From assembly GCF_001426885.1 (NCBI RefSeq), contig NZ_LMFP01000028.1, positions 214,760 to 278,759 on the forward strand: 64,000 nt of DNA, read 5' to 3'. How positions within the stretch are numbered: position 1 is the stretch's first letter; each line of letters starts with the position of its first letter. Origin of the DNA: Pelomonas sp. Root1444. Lineage in GTDB: Bacteria > Pseudomonadota > Gammaproteobacteria > Burkholderiales > Burkholderiaceae_C. The position numbers and the translations under genes are program-made. The notes beneath the pieces were generated by a model. It was given only the letters and a program-made list of their open reading frames with translations. It ran no database searches and was not told where the DNA came from. This document shows, one piece after another, positions 1-7,966 of the stretch.

Positions 1-13
1 CGACGACGCGATG

Positions 14-370
14 AGCGGCGCGCGAAAACGACCAGCGGTGTTGTGGGCAGACGCGACCCGCTTCGCTCTCGCTGCTGTCCCTGTGACGAGCACCACAAAT
101 CGCAGCTTCACGCCCGTTAACGCGCGGCTGCACGCCGTGCTCACCAGAACAGCCCAATGCAGCGTCGCTGGGGCGACGCCCCGGTGGATGTTGCGCGGCG
201 CTCGCGTCGCCCGAGCGACGCTGCATTGGTTTTCTTCTCGTGAGCACGGCGTGCAGCCGCGCGTTAGGCGGCCCGCCGTGGCGATGAGTGATGCTGGTGA
301 CAAGGACAGCAGCGAGAGCGAAGCGGGTCGCGTGTGGGCGCAAGGCCGCCGGTTGTTTTCGCGCGCCGCT
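14..370. repeat. Long imperfect palindrome in non-coding DNA
   Basis: The two halves of this stretch are reverse complements around a centre near 192. Perfect arm pairs are 14-29 with 355-370, 51-80 with 304-333 (30 bp) and 118-144 with 240-266 (27 bp), all in one register. A further pair, 154-169 with 214-229, is shifted by one base. The segments between the arms also match, but more weakly. This looks like two diverged inverted copies of one sequence of about 180 bp. An open frame at 11-418 runs through it but has no recognisable protein features and is probably spurious. GTTAGGC at 263-269 resembles the end of an integron attC site; the mirror position (115-121) is not canonical. Confidence 0.85.
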
Positions 371-414
371 GATAGCGGCGTCGGGATGGTTTGCGGTTCA
401 GGGCCTCTTCTTTG

Positions 415-448
415 GTGACTTTCTTCTGGCCCCGCAGAAGAAAGTTAC
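415..448. repeat. 14-bp stem hairpin next to the palindrome
   Basis: Positions 415-428 pair with 435-448 around a 6-nt loop, with a single T opposite G mismatch. The stem core (ACTTTCTTCT against AGAAGAAAGT) is perfect. It lies about 70 bp beyond the stop codon of the minus-strand DUF1501 gene, so it could end transcription from that operon. No T-run follows on the minus strand, so a dispersed intergenic repeat is equally possible. The rest of 371-520 shows nothing recognisable. Confidence 0.6.
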
Positions 449-520
449 CCCGCTGCCGGGCGGGACTCCCGGCAATGCACCGATGAGGCGCCCGCTGCCG
501 CAAGCACAACCGCACAACCC

Positions 521-1957
521 TTAAGCCAGGATCTCCTTGATCACATCCCCAAACACGGTCGTCGCCTTTTCCGCACGCCCCTGATGCGCAAACACCAGCT
601 TCTTGTGGTTCAGCCCCAGCTGATGCAGCAGCGTCGCCTGCAGGTCGTACGTGTCGACGATGCCTTCCGCAGCGCGCAGGCCAATCTCGTCCGTCGAGCC
701 ATAGGTGCCCGGCTTGATGCCGCCCCCCGCGATCCACTGCGTGTAGCCCCAGGGGTTGTGGTCGCGCCCATCCCCGCTCTGCCCGTAGGGTGTACGCCCG
801 AACTCCGAGGCCCACACCACCAGCGTCGTGTCCAGCAACCCACGCGCCTTCAGGTCGGCCAGCAACGCACCCACCGGCTGGTCCACCTGCTTGCACATGA
901 CGGCGTGGTTCTTCTCCAGGCCGTTGTGCGCGTCCCATGAGTCGACGCTGTTGTCCGGCGCCCCCGAGATGACATGCACGAACCTCACACCGCGCTCGAC
1001 CAGGCGGCGGGCACGCAGCAACGCCGTGCCGTACTCGTCGGTTTCCTTGGTGCCGATGCCGTAGGCCGTCTTGATCGCCGCGGTTTCCTTGCTGAGATCC
1101 ACCGCCTCGGGCGCGGACACCTGCATGCGGTAGGCCAGGTCGTAGCTCTTGGCACGCGCGATCAGCTCGGTATCGCCGGGATAGCGCTCGGCATGTGCGC
1201 CGTTGAGCTGGCGCAGCAGGTCGAGCTGGGCGCGCTGCTCACCCTCGGTGATGCCCTCGGGCCGCGCCAGGTGCAGGATGGGCGAGTCACCCTTGCGGAA
1301 GGGCGTGCCCTGCAGCGCCGCAGGCAGGAAGCCGCTGCTCCAGATGACGGCACCGCGCCCGCCACCCGCGGCGCCCACGCCGGTGGGCAGCACGACGAAG
1401 GCCGGCAGGTCGGGGTTGGCCGAGCCCAGGCCGTACTGCACCCAGGCGCCCAAAGCCGGGCGGCCCGGCACCAGGCCCGCGGTGTGCAGCTTGAGCGACG
1501 CGATGACGTGGGTGCTGCCCTCGGTCTTGCTGCCCTTCAGGAAGGCGATGTCGTCCACCTGCCTGGCGATGTGGGGCAGCAGGTCCGACACCCAGGCACC
1601 GCTCTCGCCGTGCTGCTTCCACGTGCGCTTGCTGGCGTAGAGGTTGCCCACGCCGCCGTCGGTGGCGGTCTTCAGGTCCTTGCCGAAGCTGTCGGGCAGC
1701 GGTGTGCCGGCCAGCTTGACGAGTTCGGGCTTGTAGTCGAACAGGTCCAGCGTGCTGGGCGCACCGGCCATGTGCAGCCAGATGACGGCCTTGGCCTTGG
1801 CCGGGTGGTGGGGCTGGCGCGGCGTGGTGGGGTCGAACAGCTCGCTGCCGAACGCGGACTGCAGGCCGCCGAAGCTGCCGAAGCCGAAGGCGCCCGCAGC
1901 GGCGGCGCCGGCGGCGGTGCCGAGGAAGTTGCGGCGGGAATGGTCGTGGTGGCTCAT
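521..1957 (-). CDS. DUF1501 family Tat-exported protein
   Basis: This 478-aa protein matches the DUF1501 family, which belongs to the alkaline phosphatase/sulfatase-like superfamily and has no settled function. The N-terminus carries a twin-arginine signal (SRRNFLG, Arg8-Arg9) followed by a long Ala/Gly stretch, so it is probably folded before export. The segment IWLHMAGAPSTLD near residue 60 and the C-terminal SEFGRTPYGQSGDGRDHNP are typical of the family. The start lies 8 bp after the stop of the upstream DUF1549/DUF1553 gene, so the two form an operon. The same pairing is common in Planctomycetes. Its substrate is unknown; a role on a sulfated or phosphorylated compound is only an inference from the fold. 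Confidence 0.88.
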   Translation of the reverse strand: MSHHDHSRRNFLGTAAGAAAAGAFGFGSFGGLQSAFGSELFDPTTPRQPHHPAKAKAVIWLHMAGAPSTLDLFDYKPELVKLAGTPLPDSFGKDLKTATDGGVGNLYASKRTWKQHGESGAWVSDLLPHIARQVDDIAFLKGSKTEGSTHVIASLKLHTAGLVPGRPALGAWVQYGLGSANPDLPAFVVLPTGVGAAGGGRGAVIWSSGFLPAALQGTPFRKGDSPILHLARPEGITEGEQRAQLDLLRQLNGAHAERYPGDTELIARAKSYDLAYRMQVSAPEAVDLSKETAAIKTAYGIGTKETDEYGTALLRARRLVERGVRFVHVISGAPDNSVDSWDAHNGLEKNHAVMCKQVDQPVGALLADLKARGLLDTTLVVWASEFGRTPYGQSGDGRDHNPWGYTQWIAGGGIKPGTYGSTDEIGLRAAEGIVDTYDLQATLLHQLGLNHKKLVFAHQGRAEKATTVFGDVIKEILA

Positions 1958-1965
1958 CTCAAACC

Positions 1966-4431
1966 TCAGAAGCGGTAGGTGAATTCGTTGGTGTTGACCA
2001 GGGTGTGGACCAGGTCGACGAAGGCGGCGGCGCGGGCCTTGCTCGGGCCCTTGACGGGTGAGGTGGCCGCGGCGGTGGCGACCGTGCCCCCACCGTCGTC
2101 CGGTGATTCGCCCACCGCGGTCGTCTTGCGCTTGGCGGCCTGCGAGTCCAGGTGGGCCAGCAGCGCCTGGCGCTCATAGCGGTCGGGGGCGCGCCGGTAG
2201 GCGGCCTTGTAGAAGCCGTCGATCTGGCGGGCGAGCTTCGGGTCCACGCCCCAGCCCTCGGGCAGGTGCTGCTTCTTCACCGAGGCGGCCTGGCCGGCCT
2301 GCAGCGCCTCTTGCGCATTCAGGAAGGCGACGAGCTTCTCCTTCTCCTTCGCGTCGGGCTTGCGGGCGAACAGGATCTCGTAGACGCGGTCGATCTGCGC
2401 GCCTTCGTTCCCGCCGGCTTCCCGGATCACCCGCCCGGCCAGCGCCTGGCTCCAGCCGAGCACGAGGTCGCTGTTGACCAGCGCCAGGGCCTGCGGCGCG
2501 GTCGTCGTCACGTCGCGGCGGAAATGCGGGGACTGCGGGTTGGCCCAGTCGAAGGTTTCCAGCAGCGGATAGGGCGAGTTGCGCAGCACGAAGACGTAGA
2601 GGCTGCGGCGGTGGTGGTCGCGCGGGTCCTCGGACGTCTGCCAGCGGTTGCGCTGGCCGCCGATGTCGAAGTTGGGCGGGATGGGCGGGTAGACCGCCGG
2701 GCCGCCACGCTTCTCCTCCAGCAGGCCGCTGGCGGCCAGCAGCGAGTCGCGCAGCTGCTCGGCCTCCAGCCGCTGGCGCGGGAAGGCCCACAGCAGCTTG
2801 TTCTCCGGGTCCTGCTTGACTTCACGTGCCTGGCTGGCCTGGCGGTAGGTGCTGGACAACAGGATCTGCTTGTGCAGCGTCTTCACGCTCCAGCCCTGCT
2901 TGACGAAATCGGCTGCCAGCTTGTCGAGCAGCTCCGGGTGCGTGGGCTTGCTGCCGGTCTTGCCGAAGTCGGCCAGCGTGTCGACGATGCCGCGGCCGAA
3001 GAACTGGCTCCACTGGCGGTTGACGAACACGCGCGCCGTCAGGCCGTTGTCCGGGCTCACCAGCCAGTTGGCCAGCGCCGTGCGGCGGCCTGACGAGGTG
3101 CCCGTCGGCTCGATCTTCAGCGCCGTGTCGTCGGTCCACAGCGCCGGCAGGCCCGGCTGCACCTCCTGCAGCGGCCGGTCGTAGATGCCCTTGAACAGCA
3201 CCCTGGTCGGCGGCGCGTCGGGGCCCAGCTCCACCATCGTCGAGATGGCGCCCGGGTCCTTGGGCTTGAGGTGGTCGAACTTCTTCAGCTGCTCGCCCAG
3301 CGCCTGGTACTTCGCGTAGCTGTCCTTGTCCTTGGTCTTGAGCTGGTTCTCCGCATTGCGGGTGCGGCCTTGCATGGTCCACAGGTTGCGGTGGTAGATC
3401 CAGCGGTCATAGGCACTGCGCTCGGACGCCGGCTTGGTGATGGACTCGCGCGTGGCCGGCACGAAGCCCGACAGGCGGTCGGTCTCCAGCTTGTCGATGG
3501 TCGGCTTGAGCAGGGCCTCGCGTTGCTCGCGGATGTCCTTGGTCGCGGCTTCCCACCTGGCCAGTTGCGCGTCGTGATCGGCCTTGGCCTTGCCCGACAG
3601 CGGCGAGACATCGTCCTTCCAGCTCGCGTTCACGAGGAAGGCCTGGAACTGGTAGTACTCCTGCTGCGTGATCTTCTCGGTCTTGTGGTCGTGACATTGG
3701 GCGCAGCCCAATGTCGTGCCCAGGAAGACTGACGAGACCGTGTCGGTCAGGTCGTTGGCCACCTCCTGCTTCTTCAGGTTCAGGTCGCGCGCATTGATTT
3801 CGTCGGGCAGGTTGCGCAGGAAGCCGGTGGCGATCAGCGCCTCCTTGCGGTCGGGCCAGAGCTCGTCGCCGGCGATCTGCTCCTTGACGAAGCGGTCGAA
3901 GGGCTTGTCGCTGTTGAAGGCGTCGACGACGTAGTCGCGGTAGCGCCAGACGTTGGGTCGCGTGCCGTCGGTGTTGTAGCCGTCGCTGTCGGCGTAGCGG
4001 CTCACGTCCAGCCAGCGGCGTGCCTGGCGCTCGCCGTAGCGCGGCGAGGCCAGCAGGCGGTCGACGAGTTTCTCGTGCGCCTTGGGCGACTTGTCGGCGA
4101 CGAAGGCGTTCACCTCTTCGGGCGTGGGCAGCAGGCCCCAGGCATCCAGCGTGGCGCGGCGGATGAAGGCACGGCGGTCGGCCTCGGGCGAGGGCGAGAT
4201 GCCCTGCGCTTCGAGTCTGGCCAGCACGAACGCGTCCAGCGGCTGGCGCACCCAAGCCTTGGCCTTGACGGCGGGCGTGCTGACCTGTGGGTTGAGCGGT
4301 GTGTACGACCAGGGCCGTTCACTGCCCTTCACGAAGCCGCCGGGCGGGGCGTAATCCTCGGCGGAGCTGAGGGTGGTGAGGCCGGCCAGCAGCGTGGCAA
4401 CGGCGATGGGGGCGATCCTGAACTTCGGCAT
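1966..4431 (-). CDS. DUF1549/DUF1553 secreted protein with a c-type heme motif
   Basis: This 821-aa protein starts with a signal peptide (cleavage near SSAED, residues 21-26). An N-terminal DUF1549 region follows, with the family motif RRWLDVSRYADSDGYN, then a C-terminal DUF1553 region with RVFVNRQWSQFFGRGIV and YPLLETFDWANPQSP. A CxxCH heme-attachment motif (C243-A-Q-C246-H247) sits inside the DUF1549 part, so the protein should need the cytochrome c maturation system also found in this window. I chose the ATG at 4431 because a GGGAG ribosome site precedes it and the signal peptide follows directly; the frame stays open much further upstream, antisense-like, under the receptor gene. It pairs with the DUF1501 gene. 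Enzymatic activity is unknown. Confidence 0.88.
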   Translation of the reverse strand: MPKFRIAPIAVATLLAGLTTLSSAEDYAPPGGFVKGSERPWSYTPLNPQVSTPAVKAKAWVRQPLDAFVLARLEAQGISPSPEADRRAFIRRATLDAWGLLPTPEEVNAFVADKSPKAHEKLVDRLLASPRYGERQARRWLDVSRYADSDGYNTDGTRPNVWRYRDYVVDAFNSDKPFDRFVKEQIAGDELWPDRKEALIATGFLRNLPDEINARDLNLKKQEVANDLTDTVSSVFLGTTLGCAQCHDHKTEKITQQEYYQFQAFLVNASWKDDVSPLSGKAKADHDAQLARWEAATKDIREQREALLKPTIDKLETDRLSGFVPATRESITKPASERSAYDRWIYHRNLWTMQGRTRNAENQLKTKDKDSYAKYQALGEQLKKFDHLKPKDPGAISTMVELGPDAPPTRVLFKGIYDRPLQEVQPGLPALWTDDTALKIEPTGTSSGRRTALANWLVSPDNGLTARVFVNRQWSQFFGRGIVDTLADFGKTGSKPTHPELLDKLAADFVKQGWSVKTLHKQILLSSTYRQASQAREVKQDPENKLLWAFPRQRLEAEQLRDSLLAASGLLEEKRGGPAVYPPIPPNFDIGGQRNRWQTSEDPRDHHRRSLYVFVLRNSPYPLLETFDWANPQSPHFRRDVTTTAPQALALVNSDLVLGWSQALAGRVIREAGGNEGAQIDRVYEILFARKPDAKEKEKLVAFLNAQEALQAGQAASVKKQHLPEGWGVDPKLARQIDGFYKAAYRRAPDRYERQALLAHLDSQAAKRKTTAVGESPDDGGGTVATAAATSPVKGPSKARAAAFVDLVHTLVNTNEFTYRF

Positions 4432-4547
4432 GTGGGTCTCCCGGGGGATGTGACTGGTGCGATCAGCGCAATAAGCGCGCCAGGAAAAGTGGCGCCAAAA
4501 GGGCACGGAAGGCGGCAAAACAGGGGGTGGCGTGCAGGCGCACCGAC

Positions 4548-4584
4548 AGCGCTGTTGATGCGCTGTTGGCGGATCAACAGCGCT
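4548..4584 (-). terminator. Stem-loop after the TonB receptor gene
   Basis: Positions 4548-4559 and 4573-4584 are perfect 12-bp inverted repeats around a 13-nt loop. The stem touches the stop codon of the upstream receptor gene (4584-4586). No T-run follows on the minus strand, so it may slow transcription, protect mRNA or separate expression of the receptor from the DUF1553-DUF1501 pair rather than act as a strong intrinsic terminator. Confidence 0.5.
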
Positions 4585-7172
4585 CACAGCCGGGCCATGA
4601 ACTGAATGCCCACGCTGCGCGGGATGGCCGGCGTGTAGCTGGTGCTCGTGCGGCTGCGCACCGTGTCGTCGTCGAACAGGTTCTTGACGATGAGGCTGAC
4701 GTTGAAGGCCTTGTTGCGCGTGCCGAAGCCGATGCCGGCGTCCACCGTCGTGCTCTTGGGCACGATGGAGTAGGCCGACAGGCCCGCGTCCGAGTAGTAC
4801 GACGAGGAGAACGCGACGTTGGCCGTGTAGTTGATCTCCTTGTCGCCCCAGACGGGCTGGCGGTAGTCCACGCCGACGTTGCCGGTGTACTTGGCCGCGC
4901 CGGCCAGCGGCCTGCCGCTCTGGTCGGTGTAGGGCGCGGCACCGGGGAAGTTGTCCTCCGCGCGCTGCGCGGCGTTGGGGAAGGACTTGTACTTGGCGTC
5001 GTTGTAGGCCGCCGAGAAGCGCACCGTCAGGTTGCGGATGCCGCCGTACACGCCGTCCACCTCGATGCCCTTGACCTCCACCTTGGGCGAGTTGCCGGTG
5101 GTGCTGGTGTAGTAGAAAGTGCCGTCGTTGTTGAGGGCCGTGGTGTAGGCGTCGACGACGCGCACGCTCTGCTGGTAGTCCTTGATGCGGGTGAGGAAGA
5201 CGTCGGCGTTGAGGATCAGCGTCTTGTTGAGCAGCGCCGACTTGAAGCCCACCTCGAAGCTGTCGGTCTTCTCCGCCTTGACGGGCGTGGAGATGCCGTT
5301 GACGAACTGCGCGATGCCGGCCTTCTCGCCGTGTTGCAGCGAGGCGTAACCCGTCAGGTCCCGGGTGAACTTGTAGCTCGGGCTCAGCACCCAGGCTGGC
5401 TGCGTCGCCTTGAAAGGCTCGGCCTGGACCGTCGGGAAGAGCACGCCGATGTTGGTCTGGCGGATGGCCTTGGCATCGGCGACCTGCCGGCGCTGCGCGG
5501 CGGTCAGCGCGGCGTAGGTCGGCACGTTGAAGTACTTCGCCGCGGTGGCGTTGGCCAGCGCGATCTGCTCGGCGGTGTTGCCGGCCGCAAGGTCGCCCGT
5601 CGCGTTGGTGGCGAAGCCGCCCAGCGCCACGCCGTTGACGCTGACCGGGTTCAGCTCCGGCGCGCTGCCGTTGCTGGTGATGCGGCTGGTGCCGACGTTG
5701 CGGCGGTCCTCGCGTGTCAGCCGTGCGCCGGTGGTCAGCGTCAGCGCGTCGCTCAGGTGCCAGTTGGCCTGGGCAAAGATGGCGGCGCTCTTGTTGGTGA
5801 TGTCCTGTACGCCCGTTGGGCTGTTGTACGAGGCGCGCGCGTTGGCCAGGCTGTTGCGCAGCAGGTCGCGGCCGGCGCCGTCGGCGTCCAGGCGGGCGTA
5901 CTGCGCGTTGCTGGCGAACCAGGCGCCCGCGTCGTTGCCCCACCAGCGGCGGTAGTCCGCCGTGTTGTCGACCTTGATGAAGTAGAGGCCCGCCTGGTAG
6001 TCGACGAAGCCGCCCGGCGCGGACGTGAGGCGCAGCTCCTGCGAGGCCTGGTGGTAGTCGTTCCAGAAGCCGCCGGCATTGCGGTAGACGTCGAAGGGCG
6101 TCGCGTCGTCGTTCACCGCGTCGAAGTGGTAGCTCTTCCAGGCGGTGATGGAGGTCAGCGTGTGGCTGCCGAGCTGCCAGTTCAGGTCCGCCGTGGCACC
6201 GGCGCTGCCGGTGACGAGTCCGCGAACGGAATCGGTGGTGATGCTGTTCTGGTAGTCGGCGAGCGAGTAGCCGGTGTTGTCCTTGAACCAGCGGCGCGCC
6301 AGGCGCTGCTCGTTGGTCAGCGTGGTGATGGGCGCGCCGTTGGAGTAGGTGGTCGGCGGGTTGACTACGGGCAAGGCGCGCCCGTTGGTCGTCTCGCCGG
6401 CGCGGGGCTGCAGGTCGAAGGCGATGCGCGCCTTGAAGTCGGGCGACGGCGTGATCAGGAACTGCACGCGGCCGGAGATGCGGTCGGTGTTGGTGTAGCT
6501 GATGTCGCGGTTGTAGGCGTTCTTGATGTCGCCCGCGCCCTTGTTGGCCGAGAAGGTGCCGCGCCAGGCGATGAGGCCGTCCACCACCGGGCCGCCGACG
6601 GCGGCGGTGGCGAACAGGCCGTCGCGCTGGCGGAAGCCCAGCGTGAAGTCGGCGGTGGGCGTGAAGCTCGGCCGCTTGGTCGTGAAGATGACGTTGCCGA
6701 CGCTGGCGTTCTTGCCCAGCAGCGTGCCCTGCGGGCCGCGGGTGACTTCGATGGTGTCGATGTCGACGAAGTCGAAGCTGGAGGTCAGCGCGTTGTAGGC
6801 GTAGGAGACGCCGTCCACGATGATGCCCACGCTCGGGTCCTGGGCCTCGGTCTGGCCGATCTTGCCGATGCCGCGGATGGAGATGGAGCTCGTGCGCTGG
6901 TTGCCCAGGTTCCAGCTCACGTTGGCGGCGCGCTTGGTGATGTCGTCGATGCCCACGGCGCCGAGGCGGTCCAGCTCGGCGCCCTGGATGACGGAGATGG
7001 ACAGCGGCACGTCCTGCAGCTTCTCGATGCGGTTGCGGCTGCGCACGGTGACGGCACCGAGGGCCTGGGTGTCTGCAGCAGGCGCGGCGTCCTGCGCGAA
7101 GGTGCTGCCGGCGGCGAGCGTGGCGATGAGGGCGGTGACGGGCTTTAGGCGGTAGCGGTGGGTGGTCGTCAT
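4584..7172 (-). CDS. TonB-dependent outer-membrane receptor
   Basis: This 862-aa protein is a TonB-dependent receptor: a gated 22-strand outer-membrane barrel for scarce or large ligands. It has a signal peptide ending near TFAQDAAP, a TonB-box-like segment (ALGAVTVRSR), a plug domain over about residues 50-160 (DVPLSISVIQGAELD, VTRGPQGTLLGKNA) and a barrel ending in aromatic-terminated strands (VGIQFMARL). There is no N-terminal STN signalling domain, so it probably transports without an anti-sigma partner. The ligand cannot be read from sequence. It lies upstream of the DUF1549/DUF1553 and DUF1501 genes on the same strand and about 3.8 kb from an exbB-exbD-exbD-tonB set that could energise it. 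Confidence 0.93.
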   Translation of the reverse strand: MTTTHRYRLKPVTALIATLAAGSTFAQDAAPAADTQALGAVTVRSRNRIEKLQDVPLSISVIQGAELDRLGAVGIDDITKRAANVSWNLGNQRTSSISIRGIGKIGQTEAQDPSVGIIVDGVSYAYNALTSSFDFVDIDTIEVTRGPQGTLLGKNASVGNVIFTTKRPSFTPTADFTLGFRQRDGLFATAAVGGPVVDGLIAWRGTFSANKGAGDIKNAYNRDISYTNTDRISGRVQFLITPSPDFKARIAFDLQPRAGETTNGRALPVVNPPTTYSNGAPITTLTNEQRLARRWFKDNTGYSLADYQNSITTDSVRGLVTGSAGATADLNWQLGSHTLTSITAWKSYHFDAVNDDATPFDVYRNAGGFWNDYHQASQELRLTSAPGGFVDYQAGLYFIKVDNTADYRRWWGNDAGAWFASNAQYARLDADGAGRDLLRNSLANARASYNSPTGVQDITNKSAAIFAQANWHLSDALTLTTGARLTREDRRNVGTSRITSNGSAPELNPVSVNGVALGGFATNATGDLAAGNTAEQIALANATAAKYFNVPTYAALTAAQRRQVADAKAIRQTNIGVLFPTVQAEPFKATQPAWVLSPSYKFTRDLTGYASLQHGEKAGIAQFVNGISTPVKAEKTDSFEVGFKSALLNKTLILNADVFLTRIKDYQQSVRVVDAYTTALNNDGTFYYTSTTGNSPKVEVKGIEVDGVYGGIRNLTVRFSAAYNDAKYKSFPNAAQRAEDNFPGAAPYTDQSGRPLAGAAKYTGNVGVDYRQPVWGDKEINYTANVAFSSSYYSDAGLSAYSIVPKSTTVDAGIGFGTRNKAFNVSLIVKNLFDDDTVRSRTSTSYTPAIPRSVGIQFMARL

Positions 7173-7178
7173 GTGGGG

Positions 7179-7212
7179 GAAGTGATCGGAGAGAGGGTGG
7201 GTCGATCACTTC
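7179..7212 (-). promoter_or_regulatory. Perfect 10-bp dyad in front of the TonB receptor gene
   Basis: GAAGTGATCG at 7179-7188 is repeated in reverse complement as CGATCACTTC at 7203-7212, with a 14-nt spacer. It begins 7 bp upstream of the receptor start codon. It could be a repressor operator or an RNA hairpin close to the ribosome site. No regulator is identified for it. Confidence 0.5.
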
Positions 7213-7433
7213 TTTGCAGGGAGCGTGCCCAATGCAACCGGCTTCTAAGCTGCTGCGGTTCTCGTTGGCGGGCCTGGTTTTTGCGGGATTTCGGGGCTCC
7301 AAGCGCGCGGCGCGACGCCCTCCCGGCCGCAAAGCGATCTCGCGCTGTTGCCGCATCAACAGCCGCTCGACAGTGCACTGCTGCGCGATGCGCAGCCAGC
7401 GCTTCGAAAGCGCGGTTTGGCGCGTCGGCACGC
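7213..7433. other. Divergent intergenic region, nothing recognised
   Basis: This is the middle of the 311-bp gap between the minus-strand receptor gene and the plus-strand rhodanese-like gene. Frames stay open through it in several directions, but none has a ribosome site or a recognisable protein. It must carry at least the receptor promoter, which I could not locate with confidence. Confidence 0.4.
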
Positions 7434-7448
7434 TGGCACGGAAGCTGC
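7434..7448 (+). promoter_or_regulatory. Candidate sigma-54 (-24/-12) promoter
   Basis: TGGCACGGAAGCTGC matches the sigma-54 consensus TGGCACG-N4-TTGC with one mismatch in the -12 element. The predicted start would be near 7460, about 24 nt before the rhodanese-like gene. A sigma-54 activator is encoded 2.3 kb downstream in the same gene run, which makes a functional site plausible. The match is by eye only. Confidence 0.45.
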
Positions 7449-7483
7449 GCATCGGCGGATGTCTGTCACTACACCCCTGCCTC

Positions 7484-7966
7484 ATGAAGCCACTCCACGC
7501 CCTCGCCCTGGCCACCCTGCTCGGCCTCAGCACGCTGGCCCACGCCCAGCCCCCCGCTGCCGCACCCACAGCGGCCGAATGGAAGTACAAGACCCAGCGC
7601 CTGAAGGCCGCCGAAGTCGACGCGCTGCTGGCACAACCCGACAAGCTGCTGGTGCTGGACCTGCGCCGTCCCGACGAGCTCATCAAGTACGGCAGCTTCC
7701 CGGTCTTCCTCAACATCCAGAACCGCGACCTGGAAAAGCACCTGGCCTACCTGCCGCGCGACCGCGCCATCCTGACCGTGTCCAATCACGCCCAGCGCGC
7801 CGGCCGCGCCGGCGACCTGCTGGCCGAGAGGGGCTACAAGGTCGCCGGCGCCACGGGCAGCGAGGACTATGAACAGGAAGGCGGCAAGGCCGTCGCCCAC
7901 ATTCAGCCGCCGCAGCCGCGCGCCCAGGCCGCCGAGGGAACGAATGTCGCCGCACGTCAGCCCTGA
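7484..7966 (+). CDS. Periplasmic rhodanese-like protein without catalytic Cys
   Basis: This 160-aa protein has a signal peptide (MKPLHALALA... to about AHA21-Q22) and a single rhodanese-like domain: LLVLDLRRPDELIKYG near residue 55 and the loop AILTVSNHAQRAGRAGDLL near residue 95. In active rhodaneses the loop carries Cys; here Ser100 takes that place (S100-N-H-A-Q-R105). Sulfurtransferase activity is therefore unlikely, and a binding or sensing role in the periplasm is more plausible. I chose the ATG at 7484 for its signal peptide and position after the candidate sigma-54 promoter. The last 23 bp overlap the next gene, cytochrome b561, so the two are probably co-translated. Confidence 0.78.
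   Translation: MKPLHALALATLLGLSTLAHAQPPAAAPTAAEWKYKTQRLKAAEVDALLAQPDKLLVLDLRRPDELIKYGSFPVFLNIQNRDLEKHLAYLPRDRAILTVSNHAQRAGRAGDLLAERGYKVAGATGSEDYEQEGGKAVAHIQPPQPRAQAAEGTNVAARQP

Noticed and set aside
116-269. Integron attC site
   Set aside because: Only one end (GTTAGGC) matches the core; the other end is not canonical, stems are too perfect, and no integrase or cassette genes are seen.
11-418. Open frame of 135 aa at the left end
   Set aside because: It runs through both arms of the palindrome, has no ribosome site and no recognisable protein feature.
4527-7148. Long plus-strand frame opposite the TonB receptor
   Set aside because: Composition is that of a GC-rich antisense shadow, without domains.
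4432-7716. Upstream extension of the DUF1549/DUF1553 frame to a 1916-aa protein
   Set aside because: It crosses the conserved receptor gene in another frame; the signal peptide and ribosome site fix the start at 4431.
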